Of a stretch of 64,000 bases of DNA, positions 49,148 to 58,387 are shown piece after piece; the stretch's first letter is position 1, and every line of letters starts with the position of its first letter. The notes beneath the pieces were generated by a model. It was not told the origin of the DNA. It saw only the letters and a program-made list of their open reading frames with translations, and did no database searches. Source of the stretch: Parasponia andersonii (lineage: Eukaryota; Streptophyta; Magnoliopsida; Rosales; Cannabaceae); assembly GCA_002914805.1 (NCBI GenBank), contig JXTB01000104.1, positions 991,806 to 1,055,805 on the forward strand, in the 5' to 3' direction. A program made the position numbers and the translations under genes.

Positions 49148-49797
49148 TGTTGATGGAGGTTTTGTCAACAATAAATTTAGAAAAAATTAAGAGATATGGT
49201 TTGTGTGAATTGGGTTATTAATCAAAGCAAATAAAGAGACAGGATTTTATAGTGGTTCAGCCCCGAAAAAGATGAGCTTACATCCACTATTTTTCACTAT
49301 TTTCTGGAGAATTACAAGCAGAGTTACAATTGTCTCGTCTGGAAATCTCTCTCAAATCGGAAGTTAGAATTTAGAAATCAGAAAATCGGAATATCGTCCT
49401 TTTTTTTGGGATCCCGATCTGAAACATTGAGCTCCCTTTATATAGATGAGGGTAACTCAATGTTCCTAATTGTGAAAATGGGTAATTATACAATCGGGTA
49501 ATACAATTTGAGTAACAACATAATTGGGTATCCACTTAAAACAGGTAACTGGTCGATCATGAAAGAGAGACTTCTGTTTCCCTTTCCTTGCAGGTTACCT
49601 ATTTGATGAAGCATAGACTTGTTTCCTTTTCTTTCGGAGGAGGTCGCACATAACTTATACAGAAGAGGTCGCACATAACTTACACGGAGGAGATCGCACG
49701 TAACCTATGCGAAGGAGGTCGCACAAAACTTTCACGGAGGAGGTCGAACTTAACTCCTACTTATGCGACCTGACATAGGATTTTAGACCGCACAACA
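49148..49797 (-). repeat. 3' LTR of el2 (left end in the window)
   Basis: 650 bp, TG...CA on the plus strand. Read on the minus strand, U3 contains five tandem copies of a 25-bp unit (49640-49764) and a CTATATAAAGG box at 49446-49436. Confidence 0.93.
49640..49764 (-). repeat. 25-bp tandem repeat in the LTR U3, five units
   Basis: Units read gaggtcgcacataactta plus seven bases, and repeat five times with a few changes. The same array occurs in the other LTR at 60672-60796. Its place upstream of the LTR TATA box fits an enhancer-like array, by inference only. Confidence 0.85.
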
Positions 49798-49813
49798 ATT
49801 GCCCCCCAGCTCC
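49798..49813 (-). other. Polypurine tract of el2
   Basis: On the minus strand ggagctggggggcaat lies directly before the 3' LTR start TGTTGTGCGG. It corresponds to the el1 tract at 7961-7976. Confidence 0.75.
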
Positions 49814-50046
49814 ATTAGTTCTTTAGGACAAAATGGAGCTTCTTTTCAATTAAGTGAGTGCAAACTTAAAAAATGCGATGTCGCGCCCTAGATTTGAGAT
49901 CCTTGAAGAGTCGAAGAGTCGCCAGATCTCAAATCTCACCTTTCTCAAGATCACGCGTACCTTTTTCTGACAGACGAAAACATGTTGCCTTTTCTCAGAT
50001 AGATAGCAGAACTCGAGGAGAGTCAAGGATATCGATGATGCCAACC

Positions 50047-50193
50047 NNNNNNNNNNNNNNNNNNNNNNNNNNNNNNNNNNNNNNNNNNNNNNNNNNNNNN
50101 NNNNNNNNNNNNNNNNNNNNNNNNNNNNNNNNNNNNNNNNNNNNNNNNNNNNNNNNNNNNNNNNNNNNNNNNNNNNNNNNNNNNNNNNNNNNN
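50047..50193. other. Assembly gap (147 N) inside el2
   Basis: A run of N in the region between polypurine tract and antisense gene promoter. ORFs that cross it are artefacts. Confidence 0.99.
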
Positions 50194-50325
50194 AAACCAA
50201 ATCTTTTCAAATTTTGAAAGATTCTGATCTATCTCTGGAAAAAATTAAATCCCACGTGAACTTTGGCCTTTAGATCTGAAAATCAAATACCTTGATCTAC
50301 GGCTGTGATTTAACGGTGCTTAGGG

Positions 50326-50333
50326 TATAAATA
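50326..50333 (+). promoter_or_regulatory. TATA box of the el2 antisense gene
   Basis: TATAAATA on the plus strand, opposite to gag-pol, lies 535 bases before the antisense ATG at 50861. A pyrimidine-rich leader follows, with a possible first exon ending at gaagaaag|gttag near 50502 and an acceptor ttcttttcag just before the ATG. Confidence 0.5.
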
Positions 50334-50860
50334 TCGAAAAGCAATCCGTTTCTGCTTCATTACACTTTCCATTCTTTCTTAGAAAATCCCAAAGTTTCAG
50401 AGAACCCTACAGTGTCGTTTCGTCCTTCAGCTCGCACGATTCCAATACCTTCTCCGATGGAGTTCAAACCATATCTCAATCCCTCCGCTTCCGAAGAAAG
50501 GTTAGTTCATTTCTTCTCTCTTATTGTTCTTCTCTCGGAAAAATAATTTCAATTTCTAGGAATAGAAACACATCCCATATCCGAACGAATTTGAAATGGG
50601 AATTATTTTTCTCCCTTTTCTGGTTCATAAAGTAGACTTCATTAGCTAATGGTCAGAGAAACCTGTGAGAAGAATTTCTAGGGTCTGATACCCTATTTTA
50701 TTTTCTGACGAACTGCTCGAACATTTATGAATCCGTAGACCTCTTAGGAATAAATCGATGAGCTTGCTTGTTAGTACAATCCTAGGATGAATTCCCAAAC
50801 TGGCATAGTGAGAATCCTCGATGCTCGCATAGGACTAAATCCATCTGTATTTCTTTTCAG

Positions 50861-53534
50861 ATGTCTAGTAGTGAGGAATATAGGGAAGGGAATGCGTTTT
50901 CTGGAGAATCTGACTCGAGTGTTAGCTCCAGTAACCTTGAAGACTATCTTGAGCCGGAACCCGAGGTTGAAATAACAGGGGTCAGGCAAAGTAGTCCTCG
51001 CATAGGCGATCTCCCCTAGGACCAGTGGCCCCGACATATCAGGGATGCCCCTGCATTTTCATCGGGCTATCAATACATAGAGGGGAATTGGTCATGCACC
51101 AATATATAGACAAGCTGCACATCGAACAAACTCAGCAAGATCGCAAGCAGCTATAAGATCGCCATACCCCTTCACCTACCTATGGAATTTAACCAACCAC
51201 ACACTCCACCACGTGGACTCGATTCTTTTTCTGAAGCAGTCATCAAGTATGGTGTGCATCTCCCACTCCATCCGTATATAAAATCGATTATTGACTTCTA
51301 TGGGGTCGTCCCTTTTCAACTGACCCCTAATACCTATAGATATATGGTAGGTTTGTATATACTGTACCATAAATTAGGTTTAAAGACCCCTTCTCCTACA
51401 GAATTCGCTTGGTTTTACCAAGTGAAATCAAACCCATCAGATCTTAGCTTCTTCTATGCAAGCAAATGGTCAAACCAAGCAATAAAAACGATCTACGGGG
51501 TTCGCAACAACATGGGAAAATGGAAAAATCCATTTTTCCACTTTGACTATGCGGCTAACGGCTTCTTTCAAAATCCCAGTAGGTAGTCTTCCAATTCATC
51601 GCCTCTCTATTTTGTTATTTTTCACTGATTGCATTCGAATGTCATCGCAGACAATAGGCATCGACCCGGACTTTCCAAGGAGCAACTCGCAAGGGTATAT
51701 AAAATCAACGACCTTCCAATTGAGGAATTTAATTAGAAGGTACTAGGTACTTCAAATAACCTGGTCGCTTGTGGTCTGCTTCCAAAGGGAGCCGTGTTCC
51801 CAGACCCCCTGGTCCTTTCGTCTAAACCCTCGAGCTCGAAGAAAAAGCCAAGGAAAAAGACGGATTTAGGTGCCTCATCTTCCAGAACTAGAAAACGAAA
51901 AGTACCAACCACCCCTCTAACCTCAGAACCTTCCTCTCCAGAGACAGCGTCACCACCAGCTCCTCAACCAGCTCCACAAGAAGAAGGTAATCATATATAT
52001 GCATTCTAATTACCTTTNTAAAAACGATCTACGGGGTTCGCAACAACATGGGAAAATGGAAAAATCCATTTTTCCACTTTGACTATGCGGCTAACGGCTT
52101 CTTTCAAAATCCCAGTAGGTAGTCTTCCAATTCATCGCCTCTCTATTTTGTTATTTTTCACTGATTGCATTCGAATGTCATCGCAGACAATAGGCATCGA
52201 CCCGGACTTTCCAAGGAGCAACTCGCAAGGGTATATAAAATCAACGACCTTCCAATTGAGGAATTTAATTAGAAGGTACTAGGTACTTCAAATAACCTGG
52301 TCGCTTGTGGTCTGCTTCCAAAGGGAGCCGTGTTCCCAGACCCCCTGGTCCTTTCGTCTAAACCCTCGAGCTCGAAGAAAAAGCCAAGGAAAAAGACGGA
52401 TTTAGGTGCCTCATCTTCCAGAACTAGAAAACGAAAAGTACCAACCACCCCTCTAACCTCAGAACCTTCCTCTCCAGAGACAGCGTCACCACCAGCTCCT
52501 CAACCAGCTCCACAAGAAGAAGGTAATCATATATATGCATTCTAATTACCTTTATATAATATCTCCTCGCTCACTAACATATCTGTACAGAGATGGTTAT
52601 CGGTAGTGACCTGTGAGCACCACCGTCGACTCTCGGGTCCATGGCTAAAACCAAGACACCCGAGAGTACTCCGTCATCGAAAGGGAAAGAGAAGGTTGAC
52701 AGCTCCAAGAAAAGAAAAGTTGCCTTCGAGGACTTTCCAGCAAGTTCGCCTCCACTACAGCCTGAGCCAACGAGCCATCCCGAACCACCTAGAGAGGTTG
52801 CCACTTCTTTGGAACCGATCCTGGCAGATAAGGATGAAGAGCTCTTCGCGCTCCTCGACCAATTACCAAAGAAGGCTGGTATGAGCGTAGCCTTCATTGA
52901 TCGTTTCACGACTGAGGAAAGCTGGGAGCGGATGAAGCGACGATCTGCCAAGGTCGTTTTCGGTTCCGCGATGAGGATGCTGGCCAATGTAAGTACTTTT
53001 CTATTCTCTCCTCGAATGTATTCTCCTGGTACTAATGACTAGATTTTTCAGACCGCGGCTGCTGCTGTCCTGATGCACGACCTGGTTCTCGAATGCTTGG
53101 AGAAGGCAGAAAAAGTTGAAGAAATAATCCAAGCATTCGAGAATTCGGAGAAAGCTCGGGAAGAGGAGAAAACGGTCTTCAACTTGGAGAGACAGCAGAT
53201 GCTTGAAGACCTAGCCAAGGAGAATCTCGAGAAGGAGAAGCTCGAGGAGAAAGTCATAGAGCTCGAGAAGACCATCTCTGAGCATCCGGATCGCATGAGG
53301 GAAGCGACTACTGAAGCGGTTCACAAAGCTATTGAAGAGTTCAAGGCGACTGAAGTTAAAAAGCTCGAAGATAAAGCTAGTGATATCACCTCGTCGACCA
53401 TCATTTTCAATATTTTCTGCGAGCATCCGGATTTTGACTTCTCCATCCTTGGTGAGGACATGGTCGAGCTCGTCCAAAGTTGGATGGTGGATACTGCCAA
53501 AGCTGGAGAAGGCGCCGCGATCCCGTCCGCATAG
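50861..53534 (+). pseudogene. Antisense gene of el2: putative gypsy-type transposon protein with coiled-coil tail
   Basis: It runs opposite to gag-pol. Likely exons are 50861-51586 (splice acceptor before the ATG), about 51650-52000, 52591-52988 and 53052-53534. GT and AG lie at the borders, and the 52988/53052 junction joins in phase. The first part carries GVHLPLHPYIK, PFQLTPNTYRYMVGLYIL and EFAWFYQVKS and matches the el1 ORF at 6665-5994. The middle is basic and proline-serine rich (KKKPRKKTD, RKRKVPTTP). The last part (53073-53400) is a heptad-like coiled coil rich in E and K (ENLEKEKLEEKVIELEKT). In-frame stops lie at 51017 (TAG) and 51107 (TAG), another after EEFN near 51730, and a TGA near 52614, so this copy is probably dead. 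Exon 2 is doubled by the assembly fault at 52018. The function is unknown. Confidence 0.7.
51483..52554. repeat. Identical 536-bp direct duplication joined at a single N (assembly artefact)
   Basis: 51483-52018 and 52019-52554 look identical base for base, with one N at 52018 at the joint. Identity including an intron, in a sequence where the LTRs differ by 4%, points to two overlapping contigs placed end to end and not a biological repeat. Confidence 0.9.
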
Positions 53535-54191
53535 CACCTGTATATTTTTTTTTAAAGAATATTTTTAGAACAATATGTACGAGTGAATAAATTTTAATAA
53601 ATATTATTATTTCCCTCAGAAGTTCCTGCAAAATAATGAAAACACAATAATAACTTTAACCAAGTAGTCAATCACCAAGTGACTGATCAGTACACTTTTA
53701 GCAATTTGAATCCAACCAACTTAAAACGAGTTTTAAGTGTTAGGATAGGTTAGGTCGCTTAAGAAAACAGTCAATATGAGTGATGCAAACTCAACTGTTT
53801 CAAAAGTTCCATGTCAAAATAGGATATAGCAATATATCACATCAAACAATAAATGTTTGGCTTAGTTACTTTTTTGTTCGAGGAGGAAAATTGCGTAATA
53901 CGACATGCTGAGGCATGAAGCGAGGAGAAAATCCTAAGATTTTAAGGAATTTCAGATACTTCGACGATCTAAAACTCTATCTCCTCTAAGTGGACGTTTG
54001 CATAGTCCCTTAGGAAACAAGTAGGAGATAACAATCTGATCCTACTGCCCCCCGAGTTTTATGGTGTCCGAAAACTGCCGAAGGTGAATCAAACAAAGTT
54101 GAAGTAATAGCCGAAGAAATATTATTGACGAACAATATCGAATGACGAAATAACGAAGATACAGTAGGCCATTGAAGATAAACAAGAAGAT
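53535..54191 (-). other. Spacer between the antisense gene and integrase of el2
   Basis: No gene. The sequence matches 3086-3708 of el1 in reverse complement, with the run aaaatcttaggattttctcc conserved. This is where the antisense and pol transcripts would converge. Confidence 0.6.
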
Positions 54192-55202
54192 TCATTGATA
54201 ATAATGACGAAGTTGTTCTGCATTCCAAGCATGCTCGATCTTTTGTCCACCGATGCGAGCTAGGTTATATGTCCTAGGTTGAATGATGTTATCAATAACA
54301 TAAGGCCCTTCCCAAGAAGGCCCAAATACACCAGTACCATGTTCTTTATTATTAGGTAGAACTCGTCGAAGGACAAGATCTCCAACTTCAAAATGTCTAC
54401 CTTTGACTTTGGAGTTATAATGTCGAGCAGTGCGTCGTTGATATGATGCAATTCGGAGCTGAGATTGTTCACGTCGTTCTTCTAAAAGATCGAGTTCGAC
54501 TCTCAGCAACACATCATTCTGTTTTTGCTCATAAATAGACCGCCGTAGGGAGCCCGCACCAATTTCAACTGGGATCATCGCTTTATATCCATAAGCCAAA
54601 GAGAATGGACTCTCTCCAATAGTGGTTCGTTGTGTGGTGCGATAAGCCCATAAAACTTCTGGAAGTATTTCTGGCCAAGCTCCTTTATGCTCCTCCAGTT
54701 CTGTCTTTATATTCTGCTTGAGTATTTTGTTTATCGCTTCGACCTGCCCATTGGCTTGCGGATGAACAACAGCGGAGAAACTCTTCTTGATGCCCAAGTT
54801 GTTACAGAAGTCACGGAACTCGTCACAGTCGAATTGTTTTCCATTATCAGAAATTATGGTATGCGGTATACCATAACGGTAGATTATAGATTTGTAAACA
54901 AAATCTATCGTCTTCTTCGCGGAATTAGTGCTCAAGGCCTCGGCTTCTGTCCATTTTGTAAAATAATCGACTGTGACCACCGCATACTTCAAACCACCTC
55001 GTGCTAATGGCAGCATCCCGATAATATCGATTCCCCAAATAGCAAATAGCCATGGACTAGTCATTGTAGTTAGAGGAATTTGGGATTTTTTAGGAATAGT
55101 CACAAATCGTTGGCATTTATCACACCTCCTGGCATATTCCAATGTATCCTTCTTCATAGTCGGCCAAAAATACCCTTGTCGAAGAATCTTGTTTGCAAGT
55201 GC
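54192..55202 (-). CDS. Integrase region of el2 pol
   Basis: The open frame from 55157 gives 321 codons, and the homologous frame extends upstream across one TAG (near 55204). The zinc-binding region is represented by RRCDKCQRF. The catalytic core has D in WGIDIIG, D in SDNGKQF and E in GQVEAINK, giving the D-D-E triad. NGQVEAINK, WAYRTTQRTTIGESPF and a C-terminal GPYVIDNI/HAWNAEQLRHYY are typical of plant Tat integrases. Integrase inserts the DNA copy into the host genome. Apart from the upstream stop the domain looks whole. Confidence 0.85.
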   Translation of the reverse strand, partial: ALANKILRQGYFWPTMKKDTLEYARRCDKCQRFVTIPKKSQIPLTTMTSPWLFAIWGIDIIGMLPLARGGLKYAVVTVDYFTKWTEAEALSTNSAKKTIDFVYKSIIYRYGIPHTIISDNGKQFDCDEFRDFCNNLGIKKSFSAVVHPQANGQVEAINKILKQNIKTELEEHKGAWPEILPEVLWAYRTTQRTTIGESPFSLAYGYKAMIPVEIGAGSLRRSIYEQKQNDVLLRVELDLLEERREQSQLRIASYQRRTARHYNSKVKGRHFEVGDLVLRRVLPNNKEHGTGVFGPSWEGPYVIDNIIQPRTYNLARIGGQKIEHAWNAEQLRHYYQ

Positions 55203-56612
55203 CTACCCCCCAGAGTGATTTCCACATATTCCTTCGTGAATTTTCCTCATAATATAGCGTGCTTTTTCATCACTGATACATAATAATAATGGCGAGCTGA
55301 AACTCCTTCGATAAAGCTTTTCATCCTGGATGATATAGCGAGCTGCTTTCATGCAGAGTCGCTTTGCATCGTTTTTGTTCTCAGGAAGATCGCCATTTTG
55401 TATATATTGCATTATGGGATCCATCCATGATGGTTTTTCTTCAACTGGCATAGCTACTTGGGGTTCGGCCTCGATGCTTGGCGATATAAGAAATTCAACA
55501 GGAACTACCTTCAATAACTTGGCATCTTTCGTCGAAGCGAGCTTAGCAAGTGCATTCGCCTGGGCATTTTCAAGGCGAAGAAGAAGCTGAATGTTATAAG
55601 CAGCGAATGTCGAGAACAATTGCTGCACCTTCTGCAAATAAGCCATCATTCTCTCTCCTCTCGCTTGATAGTCGCCCTTAACCTGACAAACGACCAGTTG
55701 GGAGTCGCTGTAGACTTTAATTATCTCGACCTTTATTTCTTGTGCGAGCTTTAGTCTAGCTATCAGTGCTTCATACTCAGCCTCATTGTTCGACGCTGGG
55801 AATTTGAAGCGAAGCGCACAATGAATGTTGTGCCCTTCAGGACTGATTAAAACTAGGCCCGCACCTACTCCATTTTCATTCGACGACCCATCAACATATA
55901 GTTTCCATTGCCTTGATGTATCTGAAGTGGGTTTTTCGAGTACTCTCGTGGGAAGATCGACATCATATGTAAATTCTGCAATATAATCTGCGAGGGCCTG
56001 ACCCTTTATGGCAGTGCGAGGTTGAAAATTGATGGCAAATTGACTCAATTCAACCGCCCACTTAAGCAGCCGTCCTGACGCCTTAGGTTTCTGTAAGACC
56101 TGCTTCAACGGGAAATTCGTGAAAACCCTGATAGAGTGAGCATGGAAGTAAGGTCGAAGCTTTCTTGATGCGATGACAAGCGCTAGCGCCAATTTCTCCA
56201 TCTCTGGATATCTGGTTTCGGCATCAAGTAATCTTTTACTTACATAATAGACAGGTCGCTGAACATTTCCCTCCTCGCGAATTAATGCAGCACTCATCGC
56301 ATACTTGGAAACAGCAAGATATAAGCATAATTCTTCTCCTGGATTTGGCTTCGACACGAGTAGAGGAGAACCCAAGTGTTTTTTCAACTCTTGGAACGCC
56401 TGCTCGCATTCTTTCGTCCATTCAAACCTCTTTGATCCTTTCAATACTTCAAAGAAAGGTTGGCATTTATTGGTTGATCTGGATACAAACTGACTCAGTG
56501 CAGCTACTCTTCCTGCTAAGCTTTGCACATCCTTGGGTTTACGAGGGGATTGCATATCAATCAACGCTTGTATCTTCTGAGGATTTGCTTCGATTCCTCG
56601 CTGATTGACCAT
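55203..56612 (-). CDS. RT tail, RNase H and second (aRH) RNase H of el2 pol
   Basis: 469 codons are open. Residues about 1-60 are the end of reverse transcriptase. About 45-215 is the usual gypsy RNase H, which has lost the expected acidic residues (YLAVSKYA and FTNFPL where an active enzyme has D). About 237-370 is a second RNase H with LYVDGSSNENG, NNEAEYEAL and YSDSQL, giving the D-E-D residues, but NAQANALAKL where AD is expected, so the fourth residue is changed. A degenerate first and better kept second RNase H is the Tat-lineage pattern. The linker to integrase ends in EGICGNHSGG and a TAG stop. A frameshift and stop separate this ORF from the preceding one. Confidence 0.85.
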   Translation of the reverse strand: MVNQRGIEANPQKIQALIDMQSPRKPKDVQSLAGRVAALSQFVSRSTNKCQPFFEVLKGSKRFEWTKECEQAFQELKKHLGSPLLVSKPNPGEELCLYLAVSKYAMSAALIREEGNVQRPVYYVSKRLLDAETRYPEMEKLALALVIASRKLRPYFHAHSIRVFTNFPLKQVLQKPKASGRLLKWAVELSQFAINFQPRTAIKGQALADYIAEFTYDVDLPTRVLEKPTSDTSRQWKLYVDGSSNENGVGAGLVLISPEGHNIHCALRFKFPASNNEAEYEALIARLKLAQEIKVEIIKVYSDSQLVVCQVKGDYQARGERMMAYLQKVQQLFSTFAAYNIQLLLRLENAQANALAKLASTKDAKLLKVVPVEFLISPSIEAEPQVAMPVEEKPSWMDPIMQYIQNGDLPENKNDAKRLCMKAARYIIQDEKLYRRSFSSPLLLCISDEKARYIMRKIHEGICGNHSGG

Positions 56613-56662
56613 AAATCCCAGAAATTTCCCAGATCCTACTCCGAATGCAAACTTCTAGGGAT

Positions 56663-58213
56663 TCACTTCATCTGGTATCTCTGGAGGATTTTGAACATTT
56701 CATTAAGGTGCTTGATGTGATCTTCGGTCTTCTCTGACTTCACCAGCATGTCATCGACATATACCTCCATTGTCTTGCCAATTTGTTTTGCAAACATCAT
56801 ATTGACAAGATGTTGGTAGGTTGCTCCTGCGTTGATAAGTCCGAAGGGCATCTTTTTACAGCAGTATAATCCTCGATCCGTGATGAATGAAGTATGATCC
56901 TCATCTAGCTCGTACATCGGGATTTGATTATATCCAGAATACGCGTCCATGAAACTTAAAAGTTCATGCCCTGATGTCGCATCTACAAGCTGGTCGATTC
57001 TTGGAAGTGGGAAGCTGTCCTTCGGGCATGCTTTGTTGAGATCGGTGAAATTGATGCACATTCTCCACTTCCTATTGGGTTTCTTCACCAAAACCGGGTT
57101 TGCAAGCCAGTCAGGATAAAAAGACTCTCTTATGAACCCAATTTCGAGCAGCTTCTCCACCTTTTCTTTTAATGCGATGTAGCGTTCTGGATTCATAGCC
57201 CTTCTTTTCTGCCGTACAGGCTTCTTTGTCGGATCTATGTTAAGACAGTGGGATATGATCCTTGAATCAATCCCTACCATGTCTGAATGTTGCCATGCGA
57301 AGACATCCAAATTAGACTTTAGAAAAGTGACCAATGAAGCTCGCACAGGTCCCTGAACCTCCGTTCCAATCTTTAAAGTCTTGGAAGATATGTCGAATGA
57401 TATGTCCTCCAGATCTTCAATGGGTCCAGTTCTGACCTCTTCGTCTATTTCTCGAGGATCGAAGTCTTCGCTGGTCATTCCGATTGACGCTTTCACTGTC
57501 GATTCGACTGACGCTTTGTCTAACGACTCGACTGATGCTTTGTCTGATGACTCGACTGATGCTTTGCTCACTGTCTCGACTAGCACTTTGCCCATTGCCT
57601 CGACTGATGCTTTGCTCGCTGCCTCGACTGGCGCTTCCTCTGGTAGGTGGATCATCATTGTGCGGGACGTCACATCCTTTGCTGCGAGTTTTAGCGAGTT
57701 GTTATAATTAGTCCTCGCATTATATTGGTTTCCTCGCACCTCGCCTACCCCGTGTTGAGTCGGGAACTTCATAGTGAGATGGTAGATCGAGGTGACGCCT
57801 CGAAGTTCCCTCAGTGTCGGTCTTCCCAGAACAGCATTGAAAGCAGAGGGGCAATCTACCACCAAAAATTGGGTCATTATCATTGAAACCCTAGGATAGG
57901 TTCCAACGTTGACCATCAATTCAATCATGCCCATAGGCATCAGGCTGTCACCAGTGAAACCATAGAGTGGAGTGGTGGCAGGCTTCAAGTCGCTCTCATT
58001 CAACCCCATCTTCTTAAAGGCGTCAAAGTACAGGATGTCCACAGCACTCCCATTATCAACCAATACTCGCCACAACTGTGTGCTTTCACAGTTAATTTTT
58101 ATAACCAACGCATCATTATGCGGATAATGGACTTCCCTTGCGTCCTGTTCTGTGAAGGTAATGTCCATGTCCGGTACTCGTTGAAACTTGCGTGGTCGCT
58201 GCTCAAGATGCAT
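56663..58213 (-). CDS. Protease and reverse transcriptase region of el2 pol
   Basis: 516 codons are open. The protease is at residues about 45-130, with the active site VLVDNGSAVDIL (DNGS, as in Tat elements, in place of DTG/DSG) and the downstream AVLGRP. A low-complexity linker of 8-residue KASVES-type repeats follows at about 190-240. Reverse transcriptase is at about 330-516, with KKPNRKWRMCINFTDLNKAC, FPLPRIDQLVDATSG, FMDAYSGYNQIPM, PFGLINAGATYQ and the catalytic YVDDM. It ends at QRYQMK, where a 2-base deletion and a stop break the frame into the next ORF. Confidence 0.88.
   Translation of the reverse strand: MHLEQRPRKFQRVPDMDITFTEQDAREVHYPHNDALVIKINCESTQLWRVLVDNGSAVDILYFDAFKKMGLNESDLKPATTPLYGFTGDSLMPMGMIELMVNVGTYPRVSMIMTQFLVVDCPSAFNAVLGRPTLRELRGVTSIYHLTMKFPTQHGVGEVRGNQYNARTNYNNSLKLAAKDVTSRTMMIHLPEEAPVEAASKASVEAMGKVLVETVSKASVESSDKASVESLDKASVESTVKASIGMTSEDFDPREIDEEVRTGPIEDLEDISFDISSKTLKIGTEVQGPVRASLVTFLKSNLDVFAWQHSDMVGIDSRIISHCLNIDPTKKPVRQKRRAMNPERYIALKEKVEKLLEIGFIRESFYPDWLANPVLVKKPNRKWRMCINFTDLNKACPKDSFPLPRIDQLVDATSGHELLSFMDAYSGYNQIPMYELDEDHTSFITDRGLYCCKKMPFGLINAGATYQHLVNMMFAKQIGKTMEVYVDDMLVKSEKTEDHIKHLNEMFKILQRYQMK
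57477..57642 (-). repeat. 24-bp coding tandem repeat in the protease-RT linker
   Basis: About seven units of 24 bp (8 codons, type KASVESSD) vary mainly in the last two residues. The period keeps the frame. It generates false opposite-strand ORFs at 57381-57711. Confidence 0.85.
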
Positions 58214-58387
58214 GACGTTAGTTAATGGCTATTGTCGAGCTTCTCGTGCATACCTGTCTTGAGCTCTTTTTGAATCTTCACCAACATGCGGTCCTCCGAA
58301 GATAGTTCGGACTTCGCGCTGAATTTCTGGAGGTCGATGTTGGTTCTCTTCTCGCCTTTCATCGTTCTGCCTGGTGTATTGCCGCAG

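Noticed and set aside
51483-52554. Tandem duplication of antisense-gene exon 2 as a real gene feature
   Set aside because: Perfect identity and the single N at the joint indicate an assembly artefact.
57381-57711. Leucine/arginine-repeat ORFs on the plus strand
   Set aside because: They are shadows of the 24-bp repeat in the protease-RT linker on the minus strand.
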